NCBI RefSeq assembly: GCF_040892545.1 | Contig: NZ_CP156079.1 | Location: forward strand, 1,178,001 to 1,242,000 | Direction: 5' to 3' | Length of the DNA stretch: 64,000 nucleotides | Source: Paracidovorax avenae | Lineage (GTDB): Bacteria; Pseudomonadota; Gammaproteobacteria; Burkholderiales; Burkholderiaceae_C | Shown: piece by piece, positions 1 to 7,738 of the stretch | How the letters are laid out: every line of letters begins with the position of its first letter | Numbering within the stretch: position 1 is the stretch's first letter | Notes under the pieces: model-generated | Database searches by the model: none | The model's input: the letters and a program-made list of their open reading frames with translations, nothing else | Told to the model about the DNA's origin: nothing | Program-made: the position numbers and the translations under genes

Positions 1-1
1 G

Positions 2-169
2 GGCGAGCTGCCGCGCATCGCGCAGGTGGTGGCGGAGCTGCGCGGCATGCCGGTGGAGGCGCTGGCCCGGGTCGCGCACGCGAATTCCCTGGCGGCGCTG
101 CCGCGGCTGGCGGAGCTGCTGCCGGCGCCTGCGCAGGCCCGCCGCACGGCCACCGAATGGCTACCATAG
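2..169 (+). CDS. TatD-family hydrolase, C-terminal end only
   Basis: The window opens inside this gene; 55 codons and a TAG stop are visible. The visible tail has the pattern that closes TatD-type metal-dependent DNases: a helix reading IAQVVAELRG, then EALA and an N-S-L motif near the last helix. TatD proteins are cytosolic 3'-5' nucleases of the amidohydrolase fold. The metal ligands lie upstream, outside the window, so the call rests on the tail pattern alone. The next gene starts 6 bp after the stop on the same strand, so the two are probably co-transcribed. Confidence 0.6.
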   Translation, partial: GELPRIAQVVAELRGMPVEALARVAHANSLAALPRLAELLPAPAQARRTATEWLP

Positions 170-175
170 GCACGC

Positions 176-775
176 ATGCCCCGTTCGCCCCAGTCGTCCC
201 TTTCCCCCGATAGCCCCCCCGCCGACCCGCAGCCCGCCGCGCCCGCACGCCTGGCGGGGCTGGCGCCGGTCGTCTCGGAGCGCACGGTGGTGCTGGTGCT
301 GGGCAGCTTCCCTGGCGTGGCGTCGCTGCGCGCGGGGCAGTACTACGGGCATCCGCAGAACCATTTCTGGCCCATCCTGCAGGCGCTGTGGCCGCGGCAC
401 CCGCTGCCCGGCCGAGACCGCTACGCCGAGCGCTGCGCCTGGCTGCTGGACCGCGGGCTGGGGCTGTGGGACGTGTATGCGGCCTGCGAGCGCGAGGGCA
501 GCCTGGACACCAGCATCCGCAACGCTGCGGTGAACGATTTCGCGGCGCTGCGGCCGCGCTGCCCGCGCCTTTCGGCCATCGCCCACAATGGCGGGGAAAG
601 CTTCAGGCACGCACGCGCCGTGCGCGCGGCCCTGGGCCTGCCGGCCGGGCTGCAGGAAGGCCCGGTGCCGTCGCTGCGCCTGCCCTCCACCAGCCCCGCG
701 AACGCGTCCTGGAGCTTCGAGCGCAAGCGTGCCGCCTGGGCCGAGGCGCTGGCCCCCTTTGGATTGATGGATTGA
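176..775 (+). CDS. DNA-deoxyinosine (hypoxanthine) glycosylase, UDG family 6
   Basis: A 199-aa protein of the uracil-DNA glycosylase superfamily, excising deaminated bases (hypoxanthine, product of adenine deamination) to start base-excision repair. Motif 1 GSFPG lies at residues 43-47, followed by the YYGHPQNHFW block (56-65) that forms the base pocket, and the second loop LPSTSPANA at 169-177. The Asn in the first block is the typical catalytic residue of this family. The first ~30 residues are Pro/Ala/Ser-rich and lie outside the fold, so translation might begin further in. It ends immediately before the ATG of the next gene (TGA then ATG with no gap), which indicates an operon. Confidence 0.85.
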   Translation: MPRSPQSSLSPDSPPADPQPAAPARLAGLAPVVSERTVVLVLGSFPGVASLRAGQYYGHPQNHFWPILQALWPRHPLPGRDRYAERCAWLLDRGLGLWDVYAACEREGSLDTSIRNAAVNDFAALRPRCPRLSAIAHNGGESFRHARAVRAALGLPAGLQEGPVPSLRLPSTSPANASWSFERKRAAWAEALAPFGLMD

Positions 776-1540
776 ATGACCACCCGCAAGAAAGCCGCAG
801 CCGCCGAGCTGCCCGAAGTCAGCGTTTCCGATGACGGCGACGTGCGCCACCTGCACCTGGGCACGCCCTGGATCCAGGGCTCCATGCGCATCGACGATCC
901 CTTCGACATCGAACTGGAGTACGTGCAGCGCATGATGGCGTGGCTGCTGTTCGTGGAGCCGGCGAGCGTGGGCAAGCGGCACGCGATGCAGCTGGGCCTG
1001 GGGGCGGGCGCGATCACCAAGTTCTGCCACAAGAAGCTGCGCATGTGCTGCACGGCGATCGAGCTCAACCCGCAGGTGCTGGCCGTGTGCCGCGCATGGT
1101 TCAAGCTGCCGCCCGACGGGCCGAAGCTGCGCGTGGTGCTGGCCGATGCCGCGCAGGAGATCCGCAAGCCCGAGTGGCACGGCACGGTCGATGCGCTGGC
1201 CGTGGACCTGTACGACCACGAGGCCGCGGCGCCGGTGCTCGACAGCGCGGAGTTCTATGCCGACTGCCGCGCGCTGCTCACCGAGGACGGCGCGATGACG
1301 GTGAACCTCTTCGGCCGGTCCTCCAGCTACGAGCGCAGCCTCGGGCGCATGGCCGAGGCCTTCGGCGCCGACGCGCTCTGGGCCTTCAAGCCCACGCGCG
1401 AGGGCAACACGGTGGTGCTGGCCCAGCGCACGCCGTCGCGGCCGCGCCGTGCCGACCTGCTGGCCCGCGCCGATGCGGTGCAGGCGCGGTGGGACCTGCC
1501 CGCGGCGAAGTGGCCGCGCGTGTTCAAGCCGGTGGAGTGA
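776..1540 (+). CDS. Spermidine synthase-like (SpeE family) protein
   Basis: A 254-aa protein with the Rossmann-type nucleoside-binding fold of aminopropyltransferases: the glycine motif GLGAGAIT at 74-81, the acidic ribose-binding motif IELNPQV at 95-101, then an A-D-A-A segment and a D-L-Y-D motif in the position of the catalytic loop. It is shorter than classical SpeE (about 280-290 aa) and matches the 'SpeE-like' proteins common in Comamonadaceae, so polyamine synthesis is a family inference and not shown. The start codon follows the glycosylase stop directly; the gspE-like gene follows after 6 bp. Confidence 0.75.
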   Translation: MTTRKKAAAAELPEVSVSDDGDVRHLHLGTPWIQGSMRIDDPFDIELEYVQRMMAWLLFVEPASVGKRHAMQLGLGAGAITKFCHKKLRMCCTAIELNPQVLAVCRAWFKLPPDGPKLRVVLADAAQEIRKPEWHGTVDALAVDLYDHEAAAPVLDSAEFYADCRALLTEDGAMTVNLFGRSSSYERSLGRMAEAFGADALWAFKPTREGNTVVLAQRTPSRPRRADLLARADAVQARWDLPAAKWPRVFKPVE

Positions 1541-1546
1541 CGCGCG

Positions 1547-3385
1547 ATGAGCCGCAGCCTGCCTCCCCCTCATGACGCTGCCGGGCCTGCGGCGCCGGCC
1601 GGCTTCGCGGGCCCCCTCGACTGGCGCCGCATCGTCGAGTGGCTGCGCGCCGACGGCGTGATCTCGCAGGAGGAGGCCGCGCGCACCATCGCGCGCTGCT
1701 CGCAGGCCGAGAGCCGGCAGCATCCGCTGGTGCGGCTGGCCAGCGTGGCGATGGCGCGCGCGAGCGACGGCAGGCCGCTGGACCTGGAGAGCCTGACCGA
1801 ATACCTGGCCGGCCGCAGCGGCCTGGCCTACCTGCGCATCGATCCGCTCAAGGTGGACGTGGGCCGCGTGGCCGACATGATGAGCGCGAGCTACGCGGAG
1901 CGGCACCGGGTGCTGCCCGTGCAGGTCTCGCCGCGCGAGATCGTGGTGGCCACCGCCGAGCCGTTCATCGACGACTGGGTGGCCGAGGTGGAGCGCCAGT
2001 CGCGCCGGACGGTGCGCCGCGTGGTCGCCAACCCCCAGGACATCCACCGCTACACGGCGGAATTCTTCGCGCTGGCCAAGTCGGTGAAGGCGGCGCAGAA
2101 AGCCGGCGGCGCGAGCGCGGGCAGCAGCTTCGAGCAACTGGTGGAACTGGGCCGCAGCAACAAGCAGCTGGACGCCAACGACCAGGGCGTGGTCAAGGTG
2201 GTGGACTGGCTCTGGCAGTACGCCTTCGACCAGCGCGCGAGCGACATCCACCTGGAGCCGCGGCGCGAGCAGGGCGTGATCCGCTTCCGCATCGACGGGG
2301 TGCTGCATCCGGTGTACCAGATGCCCATGGGCGTGCTGAACGCCATGGTGTCGCGCGTGAAGCTGCTGGGCCGCATGGACGTGGTCGAGAAGCGCCGCCC
2401 GCAGGACGGCCGCATCAAGACCCGCAACCCGCGCGGCGACGAGGTGGAAATGCGCCTCTCGACCCTGCCCACGGCCTTCGGCGAGAAGATGGTGATGCGG
2501 ATCTTCGACCCGGACAACACGGTCAAGGATCTGGACGCGCTGGGCTTCTCGCCGCACGACGCGCAGCGCTGGGAGGCGCTGGTGCAGCGGCCGCACGGCA
2601 TCATCCTGGTGACCGGGCCCACCGGCTCGGGCAAGACCACGACGCTCTACTCCACGCTCAAGCGCCTGGCCACCGAGGAGGTGAACGTGAGCACGGTGGA
2701 GGACCCGATCGAGATGATCGAGCCGAGCTTCAACCAGACGCAGGTGCAGCCGCAGCTCGATTTCAGCTTCGCGGAAGGCCTGCGCGCGCTCATGCGGCAG
2801 GATCCGGACATCCTGATGGTGGGCGAGATCCGCGACCTGGAGACGGCCGACATGGCCGTGCAGGCCGCGCTCACGGGCCACCTGGTGTTCTCCACGCTGC
2901 ACACCAACGACGCCCCCTCGGCCATCAGCCGGCTGATGGAGCTGGGCGTGCCGCCCTATCTCATCAACGCCACCCTGCTGGGCGTGCTCGCGCAGCGGCT
3001 GGTGCGCATGCTCTGCCGGCAGTGCCGCCAGCGCGACGAGGCGGCGGGCATCGAGCGCCTGGCCGAAGTGGTGCGGCCCTGGAAGATCACCGGCGGCTAC
3101 CACCCCTACCGGCCGGTGGGCTGCGTGGACTGCCGCATGACGGGCTTCCACGGCCGCATGGGGCTCTACGAACTGCTCACCGTGAGCGAAGCGCTGAAGG
3201 AGCGCATCACCCAGTCGCCCTCCATCGACGCGCTGCGGCGGCAGGCATTGCAGGACGGCATGCGCCCGCTGCGGCTGGCGGGCGCGCTGCGCGTGGCCGA
3301 AGGCGTGACCACGCTGGAAGAGGTCATCGCCGCCACGCCGCCGCTCGAGTCACGTGACCGGGGCGCGCCGCCGCCTGCCGCCTGA
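1547..3385 (+). CDS. gspE: GspE/PulE-type secretion ATPase
   Basis: A 612-aa assembly ATPase of the type II secretion/type IV pilus family. The N-terminal domain (about 1-190) is the GspE-N module; the motor domain has Walker A GPTGSGKTT at 357-365, an Asp box (VEDPIE), Walker B LMVGEIRD near 423, and the His box (STLHTND). The zinc tetracysteine is complete: C490-x2-C493 and C526-x2-C529. It would power pseudopilus assembly from the cytoplasmic face of the inner membrane. No gspF or pseudopilin gene is adjacent on either side, so its partners must be elsewhere. PilB is the alternative, but the zinc spacing and N-terminus look more like GspE. Confidence 0.85.
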   Translation: MSRSLPPPHDAAGPAAPAGFAGPLDWRRIVEWLRADGVISQEEAARTIARCSQAESRQHPLVRLASVAMARASDGRPLDLESLTEYLAGRSGLAYLRIDPLKVDVGRVADMMSASYAERHRVLPVQVSPREIVVATAEPFIDDWVAEVERQSRRTVRRVVANPQDIHRYTAEFFALAKSVKAAQKAGGASAGSSFEQLVELGRSNKQLDANDQGVVKVVDWLWQYAFDQRASDIHLEPRREQGVIRFRIDGVLHPVYQMPMGVLNAMVSRVKLLGRMDVVEKRRPQDGRIKTRNPRGDEVEMRLSTLPTAFGEKMVMRIFDPDNTVKDLDALGFSPHDAQRWEALVQRPHGIILVTGPTGSGKTTTLYSTLKRLATEEVNVSTVEDPIEMIEPSFNQTQVQPQLDFSFAEGLRALMRQDPDILMVGEIRDLETADMAVQAALTGHLVFSTLHTNDAPSAISRLMELGVPPYLINATLLGVLAQRLVRMLCRQCRQRDEAAGIERLAEVVRPWKITGGYHPYRPVGCVDCRMTGFHGRMGLYELLTVSEALKERITQSPSIDALRRQALQDGMRPLRLAGALRVAEGVTTLEEVIAATPPLESRDRGAPPPAA

Positions 3386-3489
3386 TCCTCCGTTCCGTAC
3401 AGCGAAAATCCCGAAATCCGTCCCGGCCTCCGGGACGGCGTTCTCGCTGGGTGCGTTGCGGTTTTCCCTAGGTGCCGGATAGGTGGTAT

Positions 3490-3503
3490 CCACATCGATG
3501 TGG
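3490..3503. promoter_or_regulatory. 14-bp perfect palindrome upstream of tctB
   Basis: CCACATCGATGTGG is its own reverse complement and sits 53 bp before the GTG of tctB in the 170-bp gap after gspE. Its size and place suit an operator for tctBA, whose relatives are often controlled by two-component regulators; that role is inference. Confidence 0.35.
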
Positions 3504-3555
3504 CAGGGGGGGTGATTGCACAATCGCCCGTCAACTTCGTGTAAGGAGTCGTTTC

Positions 3556-4044
3556 GTGAAAATAAAGAGCCAGAAAGATTTCTTCTCAGGCCTCATGTTC
3601 ATGGGGGTCGGGGTCGCTTTCGCGGTCGGTGCCACCAACTACAGCGTCGGCAACGGCGCGCGCATGGGTCCGGGGTATTTCCCGCTGATCCTGGGAATCC
3701 TGCTCGCCATCCTGGGTGCGGCCATCACGTTCTACGCCACCGTGGTGGAGAGCGCCGATGGCGACAAGATCGGCAAGTGGGCCTGGAAGCCGCTGTTCTT
3801 CATCCTCGCTTCCAACTTCGCGTTCGGCGTGCTGCTCGCCGGCCTGCCGAGCTTCGGCGTGCCGGCCATGGGCCTGATCGTCGCCATCTACGCGCTCGTG
3901 TTCATCGCGAGCCTGGCGGGCGAGACCTTCAACGCCAAGGAAGTGTTCATCCTCGCCACCATCCTCGCGGTGGGCAGCTACGTGGCTTTCGTGTGGGCGC
4001 TGAAACTGCAGTTCCCCGTGTGGCCCAGTTTCATTTCGGGTTGA
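3556..4044 (+). CDS. tctB: TctB-type small membrane subunit of tripartite tricarboxylate transporter
   Basis: A 162-aa hydrophobic protein with about four membrane helices, the small membrane subunit of TTT-family transporters (secondary uptake of tricarboxylates and other organic acids with a periplasmic receptor). The pattern G-x-x-x-M-G-P-G-Y-F-P after the first helix is characteristic of TctB. I chose the GTG at 3556 because AAGGAG lies 8 bp before it and the protein then begins with a short charged stretch before helix 1; the upstream in-frame ATG adds a Cys/Arg-rich tail with no homologue look. tctA follows after 18 bp. No tctC receptor gene is present. Confidence 0.85.
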   Translation: MKIKSQKDFFSGLMFMGVGVAFAVGATNYSVGNGARMGPGYFPLILGILLAILGAAITFYATVVESADGDKIGKWAWKPLFFILASNFAFGVLLAGLPSFGVPAMGLIVAIYALVFIASLAGETFNAKEVFILATILAVGSYVAFVWALKLQFPVWPSFISG

Positions 4045-4062
4045 GCGGGAGCATCGAAAACC

Positions 4063-5574
4063 ATGGAATTGTTTGACAACCTGGCGACCGGCTTCGGCGT
4101 CGCCTTCACCTTCCAGAACCTCATCTACTGCCTGATCGGCTGTATCCTGGGGACGCTGATCGGCGTGCTGCCCGGCATCGGGCCCGTGGCGACCATCGCC
4201 ATGCTGCTGCCCGCCACCTACGCGCTGCCGCCCGTGGCCGCGCTCATCATGCTGGCCGGCATTTACTACGGCGCGCAGTACGGGGGCTCGACCACCGCGA
4301 TTCTCGTGAACTTGCCGGGCGAGTCATCCTCGGTGGTGACCGTGATCGACGGCTACCAGATGGCGCGCAAGGGCCGCGCGGGCCCGGCGCTCGCCGCCGC
4401 CGGCCTGGGCTCGTTCTTCGCGGGCTGCGTGGGCACGCTGATCCTGGCCGCCTTCGCGCCGCCGCTGACCGAAGTCGCCTTCAAGTTCGGCCCTGCCGAA
4501 TACTTCTCGCTGATGGTGCTGGGCCTGATCGGCGCCGTGGTGCTGGCCTCGGGCTCGCTGCTCAAGGCCGTGGCCATGATCGTGCTGGGCCTGCTGCTCG
4601 GCCTCGTGGGTACCGACGTGAACTCGGGCGTGGCCCGCTACAGCTTCGACATTCCCGAACTGACCGACGGCATCAACTTCGTCGTGATCGCCATGGGTGT
4701 GTTCGGCTACGGTGAAATCATCGCCAACCTCTCCAAGCCCGAGGACGACCGCGAGGTGTTCACGGCCAAGGTGCAGGGCCTGTTCCCCACCAAGGAAGAC
4801 TTCAAGCGCATGATCCCCGCCGTGCTGCGCGGCACTTCCCTGGGCGCGGCCCTGGGCATCCTGCCCGGCGGCGGCGCGCTGCTGGCGGCCTTCGCGGCCT
4901 ACACCATCGAGAAGAAGACCAAGCTGAAGCCGGGCGAAGTGCCCTTCGGCAAGGGCAACATCCGCGGCGTGGCGGCTCCCGAGTCGGCCAACAACGCCGG
5001 CGCGCAGACCTCCTTCATCCCGCTGCTGACGCTGGGCATCCCGCCCAACGCCGTGATGGCGCTGATGGTGGGTGCCATGACCATCCACAACATCCAGCCC
5101 GGCCCGCAGGTGATGACCAGCAACCCCGAGCTGTTCTGGGGCCTGATCGCCTCGATGTGGCTCGGCAACGCGATGCTGATCATCCTGAACCTGCCGCTGA
5201 TCGGCATGTGGATCAAGCTGCTCACCGTGCCCTACCGCTGGCTGTTCCCCTCCATCGTGCTGTTCTGCGCGGTGGGCGTGTACGGCACGAACAACAACAC
5301 GTTCGACGTGTGGCTGGTCGGCATCTTCGGCTTCATCGGCTATATCTTCCACAAGCTGGGCACCGAGCCGGCGCCCCTGCTGCTGGGCTTCATCCTCGGC
5401 CCGATGATGGAAGAGAACCTGCGCCGCGCGCTGCTGCTGTCGCGCGGCGACTGGAGCGTGTTCGTCACGCGCCCGATCTCCGCCGGCCTGCTCGCCGCCG
5501 CCGTGCTGCTGCTCATCATCGTGCTGCTGCCGGCCGTGAGCAAGAAGCGCGAGGAAGCCTTCGTCGAGGACTGA
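4063..5574 (+). CDS. tctA: TctA-type large membrane subunit of tripartite tricarboxylate transporter
   Basis: A 503-aa polytopic membrane protein, the permease subunit of the TTT family. The family signature loop LPGIGPVATIAMLLP occurs near residue 35 and the inverted partner LPGGGALLAAFAAYT near residue 268, as expected for the internal duplication of TctA. Length is normal (about 500 aa). It pairs with the preceding tctB in one transcript that ends in the strong terminator at 5612. The missing periplasmic receptor (tctC) is usual for Comamonadaceae, where many orphan receptors are scattered, so the substrate cannot be read from here. Confidence 0.92.
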   Translation: MELFDNLATGFGVAFTFQNLIYCLIGCILGTLIGVLPGIGPVATIAMLLPATYALPPVAALIMLAGIYYGAQYGGSTTAILVNLPGESSSVVTVIDGYQMARKGRAGPALAAAGLGSFFAGCVGTLILAAFAPPLTEVAFKFGPAEYFSLMVLGLIGAVVLASGSLLKAVAMIVLGLLLGLVGTDVNSGVARYSFDIPELTDGINFVVIAMGVFGYGEIIANLSKPEDDREVFTAKVQGLFPTKEDFKRMIPAVLRGTSLGAALGILPGGGALLAAFAAYTIEKKTKLKPGEVPFGKGNIRGVAAPESANNAGAQTSFIPLLTLGIPPNAVMALMVGAMTIHNIQPGPQVMTSNPELFWGLIASMWLGNAMLIILNLPLIGMWIKLLTVPYRWLFPSIVLFCAVGVYGTNNNTFDVWLVGIFGFIGYIFHKLGTEPAPLLLGFILGPMMEENLRRALLLSRGDWSVFVTRPISAGLLAAAVLLLIIVLLPAVSKKREEAFVED

Positions 5575-5611
5575 CCCGCCCAGGGCACCTCCTCTTCCAC
5601 GATTGGGAAAG

Positions 5612-5635
5612 ACGGCACCTTCGGGTGCCGTTTTT
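5612..5635 (+). terminator. Rho-independent terminator of tctBA
   Basis: Perfect 8-bp stem ACGGCACC / GGTGCCGT with a stable TTCG tetraloop, followed by a T-rich run. It lies 38 bp after the tctA stop and insulates it from the opposing island genes. Confidence 0.9.
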
Positions 5636-5652
5636 CTTGGGCGGGAGGGTCG

Positions 5653-6045
5653 TCAGGGCATGACGGCGGAATCGGGGAGGGGCGGGCAGCCGGTGCATTC
5701 GGGGGGGATGTTTTCGAAGACGACGTCGCGGCCGATGCGCACGACGTTGAGCGGAGGATCGATCCACCAATTGATATCCCCATTCAACCAGAGATCGACG
5801 ACGTCGCTTTCGCCCAACAAGGTTTCTGGTTCGACGCGGTACAAGCGGATCACATGGGGATATTTCATATCCCAGTGCATGAGCCGCTGTCGCCATGAGG
5901 CTTCGTAGTAATCGAGCCGATAGACGCGCCGGGGGCTGTAGTGGCTTCTTTGGTATTCAGGGGTGGCGAGACTGCGGAGGGTGATCCCGAGCACTGCAAT
6001 GCCGAGGAGCAGGGCAGCTACCTTGAATCGACGGGTGGTGGTCAT
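5653..6045 (-). CDS. Putative immunity-type protein, tandem paralogue 1
   Basis: A 130-aa protein of a family repeated four times here. It has a short basic N-terminus, one hydrophobic segment (about 8-28) that should anchor or export it, and a conserved domain with YYEAS, RLYRVEPETLLGES, VVDLWLNG, VRIGRDVVFENIPPEC and an ending C-T-G-C-P-P-L-P-D-S-A-V-M-P. Start chosen at 6045 because it gives 130 aa, the length of paralogue 2; the upstream ATG at 6087 would add 14 residues. I recognise no named family. Tandem divergent copies next to a membrane-active protein suggest self-protection, which is inference. Confidence 0.6.
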   Translation of the reverse strand: MTTTRRFKVAALLLGIAVLGITLRSLATPEYQRSHYSPRRVYRLDYYEASWRQRLMHWDMKYPHVIRLYRVEPETLLGESDVVDLWLNGDINWWIDPPLNVVRIGRDVVFENIPPECTGCPPLPDSAVMP

Positions 6046-6147
6046 GGGTGCGGAAGTGCTGGTTCCAGAGGGTGAGGCCCGTTTCATATCCAGGGCGTGC
6101 GTTGCCTTGGAGGGTGAATGTGATGGGCAAGACCTCCCCTGGACAGT

Positions 6148-6540
6148 TCAGGGCATCACTGCTGAGTCGGGCAGCGGTGGGCAGCCGGTGCATTCCGACG
6201 GAACATTCTCGAAAACCACGTCACGGCCCACTCGTACCTTGTTCATGGGGTCTTCCGTGTACCAGTAAAGCTTTCCATTCATCCAGAGATCGACCACCTT
6301 GCTTTCGCCGATCAAAATGTCCGACTGGACGCGGTACAGCCTCACGAATGCAGGCATCTTGAAATCGCGATGCAATAGTCCTTGCAGGAAAGAGGCTTCG
6401 TAGTATTCGATCCGATAGGCCTTGTAGGGGCTGACGGCGGTGTGGAACAGGTGGGGGCGGGTGCCCTGCCATAGGCCGGTAACCATCGTTGCCGCCAGCA
6501 GCAGGCAGATGGAATTTTTGAGGCGGCTACCGTATATCAA
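6148..6540 (-). CDS. Putative immunity-type protein, tandem paralogue 2 (TTG start)
   Basis: A 130-aa paralogue of the same family: hydrophobic N-terminal segment (CLLLAATMVTGLW), then YRIEYYEAS, FVRLYRV, IGESKVVDLWMNG, VRVGRDVVFENVPSEC and the shared C-T-G-C tail. The TTG at 6540 overlaps the stop of paralogue 3 (TTGA) and gives exactly the length of paralogue 1, so I prefer it to the ATG at 6582, which would read through the neighbour's 3' end. The divergence from paralogue 1 is spread along the domain while the last 15 residues stay nearly identical. Confidence 0.55.
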   Translation of the reverse strand: MIYGSRLKNSICLLLAATMVTGLWQGTRPHLFHTAVSPYKAYRIEYYEASFLQGLLHRDFKMPAFVRLYRVQSDILIGESKVVDLWMNGKLYWYTEDPMNKVRVGRDVVFENVPSECTGCPPLPDSAVMP

Positions 6541-6770
6541 GGCATCAATACCGAGTTCGGCAAGGGTGGACAATCCGGGCATTCCGGGGGGATGTGTTCG
6601 AAATCCACGTCCCTTCCTACCCGAACAACATTCAGCGGGGCATCGAACCACCAGTAAAGTTCCCCGTTGAGCCAGAGATTCACCACGGCACTTTCGCCCA
6701 GCAGGGTTTCTGGTTGAATACGATACAAGCGTATGATGAAAGGGGTCTTCATTTCATGGTGGAAGATCCT
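6537..6770 (-). pseudogene. Truncated tandem paralogue 3, N-terminus lost
   Basis: The last ~78 codons are clearly the same family (FHHEMKTPFIIRLYRIQPE, TLLGESAVVNLWLNG, VRVGRDVDFEHIPPEC, C-P-D-C tail), but the reading frame upstream has no similarity: it runs through an AT-rich stretch and then overlaps the 3' end of paralogue 4 out of frame. The membrane segment and YYEAS region present in the other copies are missing. A shortened product from the ATG at 6752 is conceivable but would lack an export signal. The TGA at 6537 still overlaps the start of paralogue 2. Confidence 0.6.
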
Positions 6771-6832
6771 TCCAGAGCATGAGTGTTGACTTATAAGTCC
6801 GGTGCAATAAATCTTCAAAAAACCAGACTCTG

Positions 6833-7228
6833 TCAGGGCATGATTTCGGAGTCTTTCAGCGGCGGACATTGCGTGCATTCGGGCGGAATATTTTCGAAGA
6901 CCACATCTCTGCCTACGCGTACTTTATTCATGGGAGGGTTGAGGTACCAGTACAACTGGCCATTGATCCAGAGATCCACCACGCCACTCTCTCCGAGTAG
7001 TTTTTCTGGGTTGATTTGATATAGACGAAATATGGACGGAGCCTTCATTTGATAATTAATGATACGCTGCATTGGTGAGGCATCGTAATACTCAACTCGA
7101 TAGGCGCTTCTGGGGCTGTTGTAAAATCCCTTGAGGTTGGGGTTGAATATATACCAGCTTAAGGAACCCAATAAAATGGTAACTACGCATGCCTTGATGC
7201 GATGGCGAAGTATGAGAGGCCTGGTCAT
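6833..7228 (-). CDS. Putative immunity-type protein, tandem paralogue 4
   Basis: A 131-aa family member: basic N-terminus, hydrophobic segment (about 12-29), then YRVEYYDAS, IFRLYQINPEKLLGES, VVDLWINGQLYWYL, VRVGRDVVFENIPPEC and the tail C-T-Q-C-P-P-L-K-D-S-E. The ATG at 7228 overlaps the TGA of the gene upstream (ATGA), which fixes the start and shows translational coupling to the membrane protein and, through it, to the 310-aa gene. It is therefore the copy most directly tied to the putative toxin. Confidence 0.6.
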   Translation of the reverse strand: MTRPLILRHRIKACVVTILLGSLSWYIFNPNLKGFYNSPRSAYRVEYYDASPMQRIINYQMKAPSIFRLYQINPEKLLGESGVVDLWINGQLYWYLNPPMNKVRVGRDVVFENIPPECTQCPPLKDSEIMP

Positions 7229-7737
7229 CGCGTAGTGATGGAAGTGGAAAGGCGTGCCTGCTCTTTCACCCACTCAAGACTCTTGCCCTGCACGCACCAC
7301 GCCGAATCGCGTACCCAGTCGTTGAACCAGAGAGAAGGCTGACCCTTCAATTCCTGGCACTTGGCATAACCCAATCTGGGGAGGTAGTGGTTTTGTAGCA
7401 CCGTGGAAGCGAATGCCACCAGCAGCAATGCAGCTAAATTAACCACAACCAGGATGTTGACCAAGCGGGCTCCCTTGGCAACCAGCTGCTCTCCCAGGGG
7501 GACTGCCTTCATGGGGAGGATGATCAGCGTCAGAAGTGCCAGCGGCAGCATGGCAGGAGCCAGCATGACCCCGGGCCAGATGCGAACGACAGGAGCGGGC
7601 TGGCTCAGATCCCCAAGAAGCTCAGGAATGGACCAGAACGTGAAGTAGCTACTTACACCGAGCAGCATCAACATGACAGGGATACCGAAAGGCAAGATCT
7701 TCCTGATATGGGCAATCTCTGAATTGTTGGTTTTCAT
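7225..7737 (-). CDS. Small membrane protein of the island, unknown function
   Basis: A 170-aa protein with about three hydrophobic segments (near 18-36, 55-77 and 95-115) and a hydrophilic C-terminal part containing two Cys and several Trp. I chose the ATG at 7737, one base after the TGA of the preceding gene; the ORF extends further upstream only by overlapping that gene. I recognise no family. Sitting between the 310-aa hydrophobic protein and the paralogue array, it could be a cognate inner-membrane immunity protein or part of the delivery unit. Confidence 0.55.
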   Translation of the reverse strand: MKTNNSEIAHIRKILPFGIPVMLMLLGVSSYFTFWSIPELLGDLSQPAPVVRIWPGVMLAPAMLPLALLTLIILPMKAVPLGEQLVAKGARLVNILVVVNLAALLLVAFASTVLQNHYLPRLGYAKCQELKGQPSLWFNDWVRDSAWCVQGKSLEWVKEQARLSTSITTR

Positions 7738-7738
7738 G

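Noticed and set aside
161..3151. 996-aa minus-strand open frame
   Set aside because: His/Arg/Ala-rich, covers four recognisable plus-strand genes; a GC-bias shadow of their codon positions.
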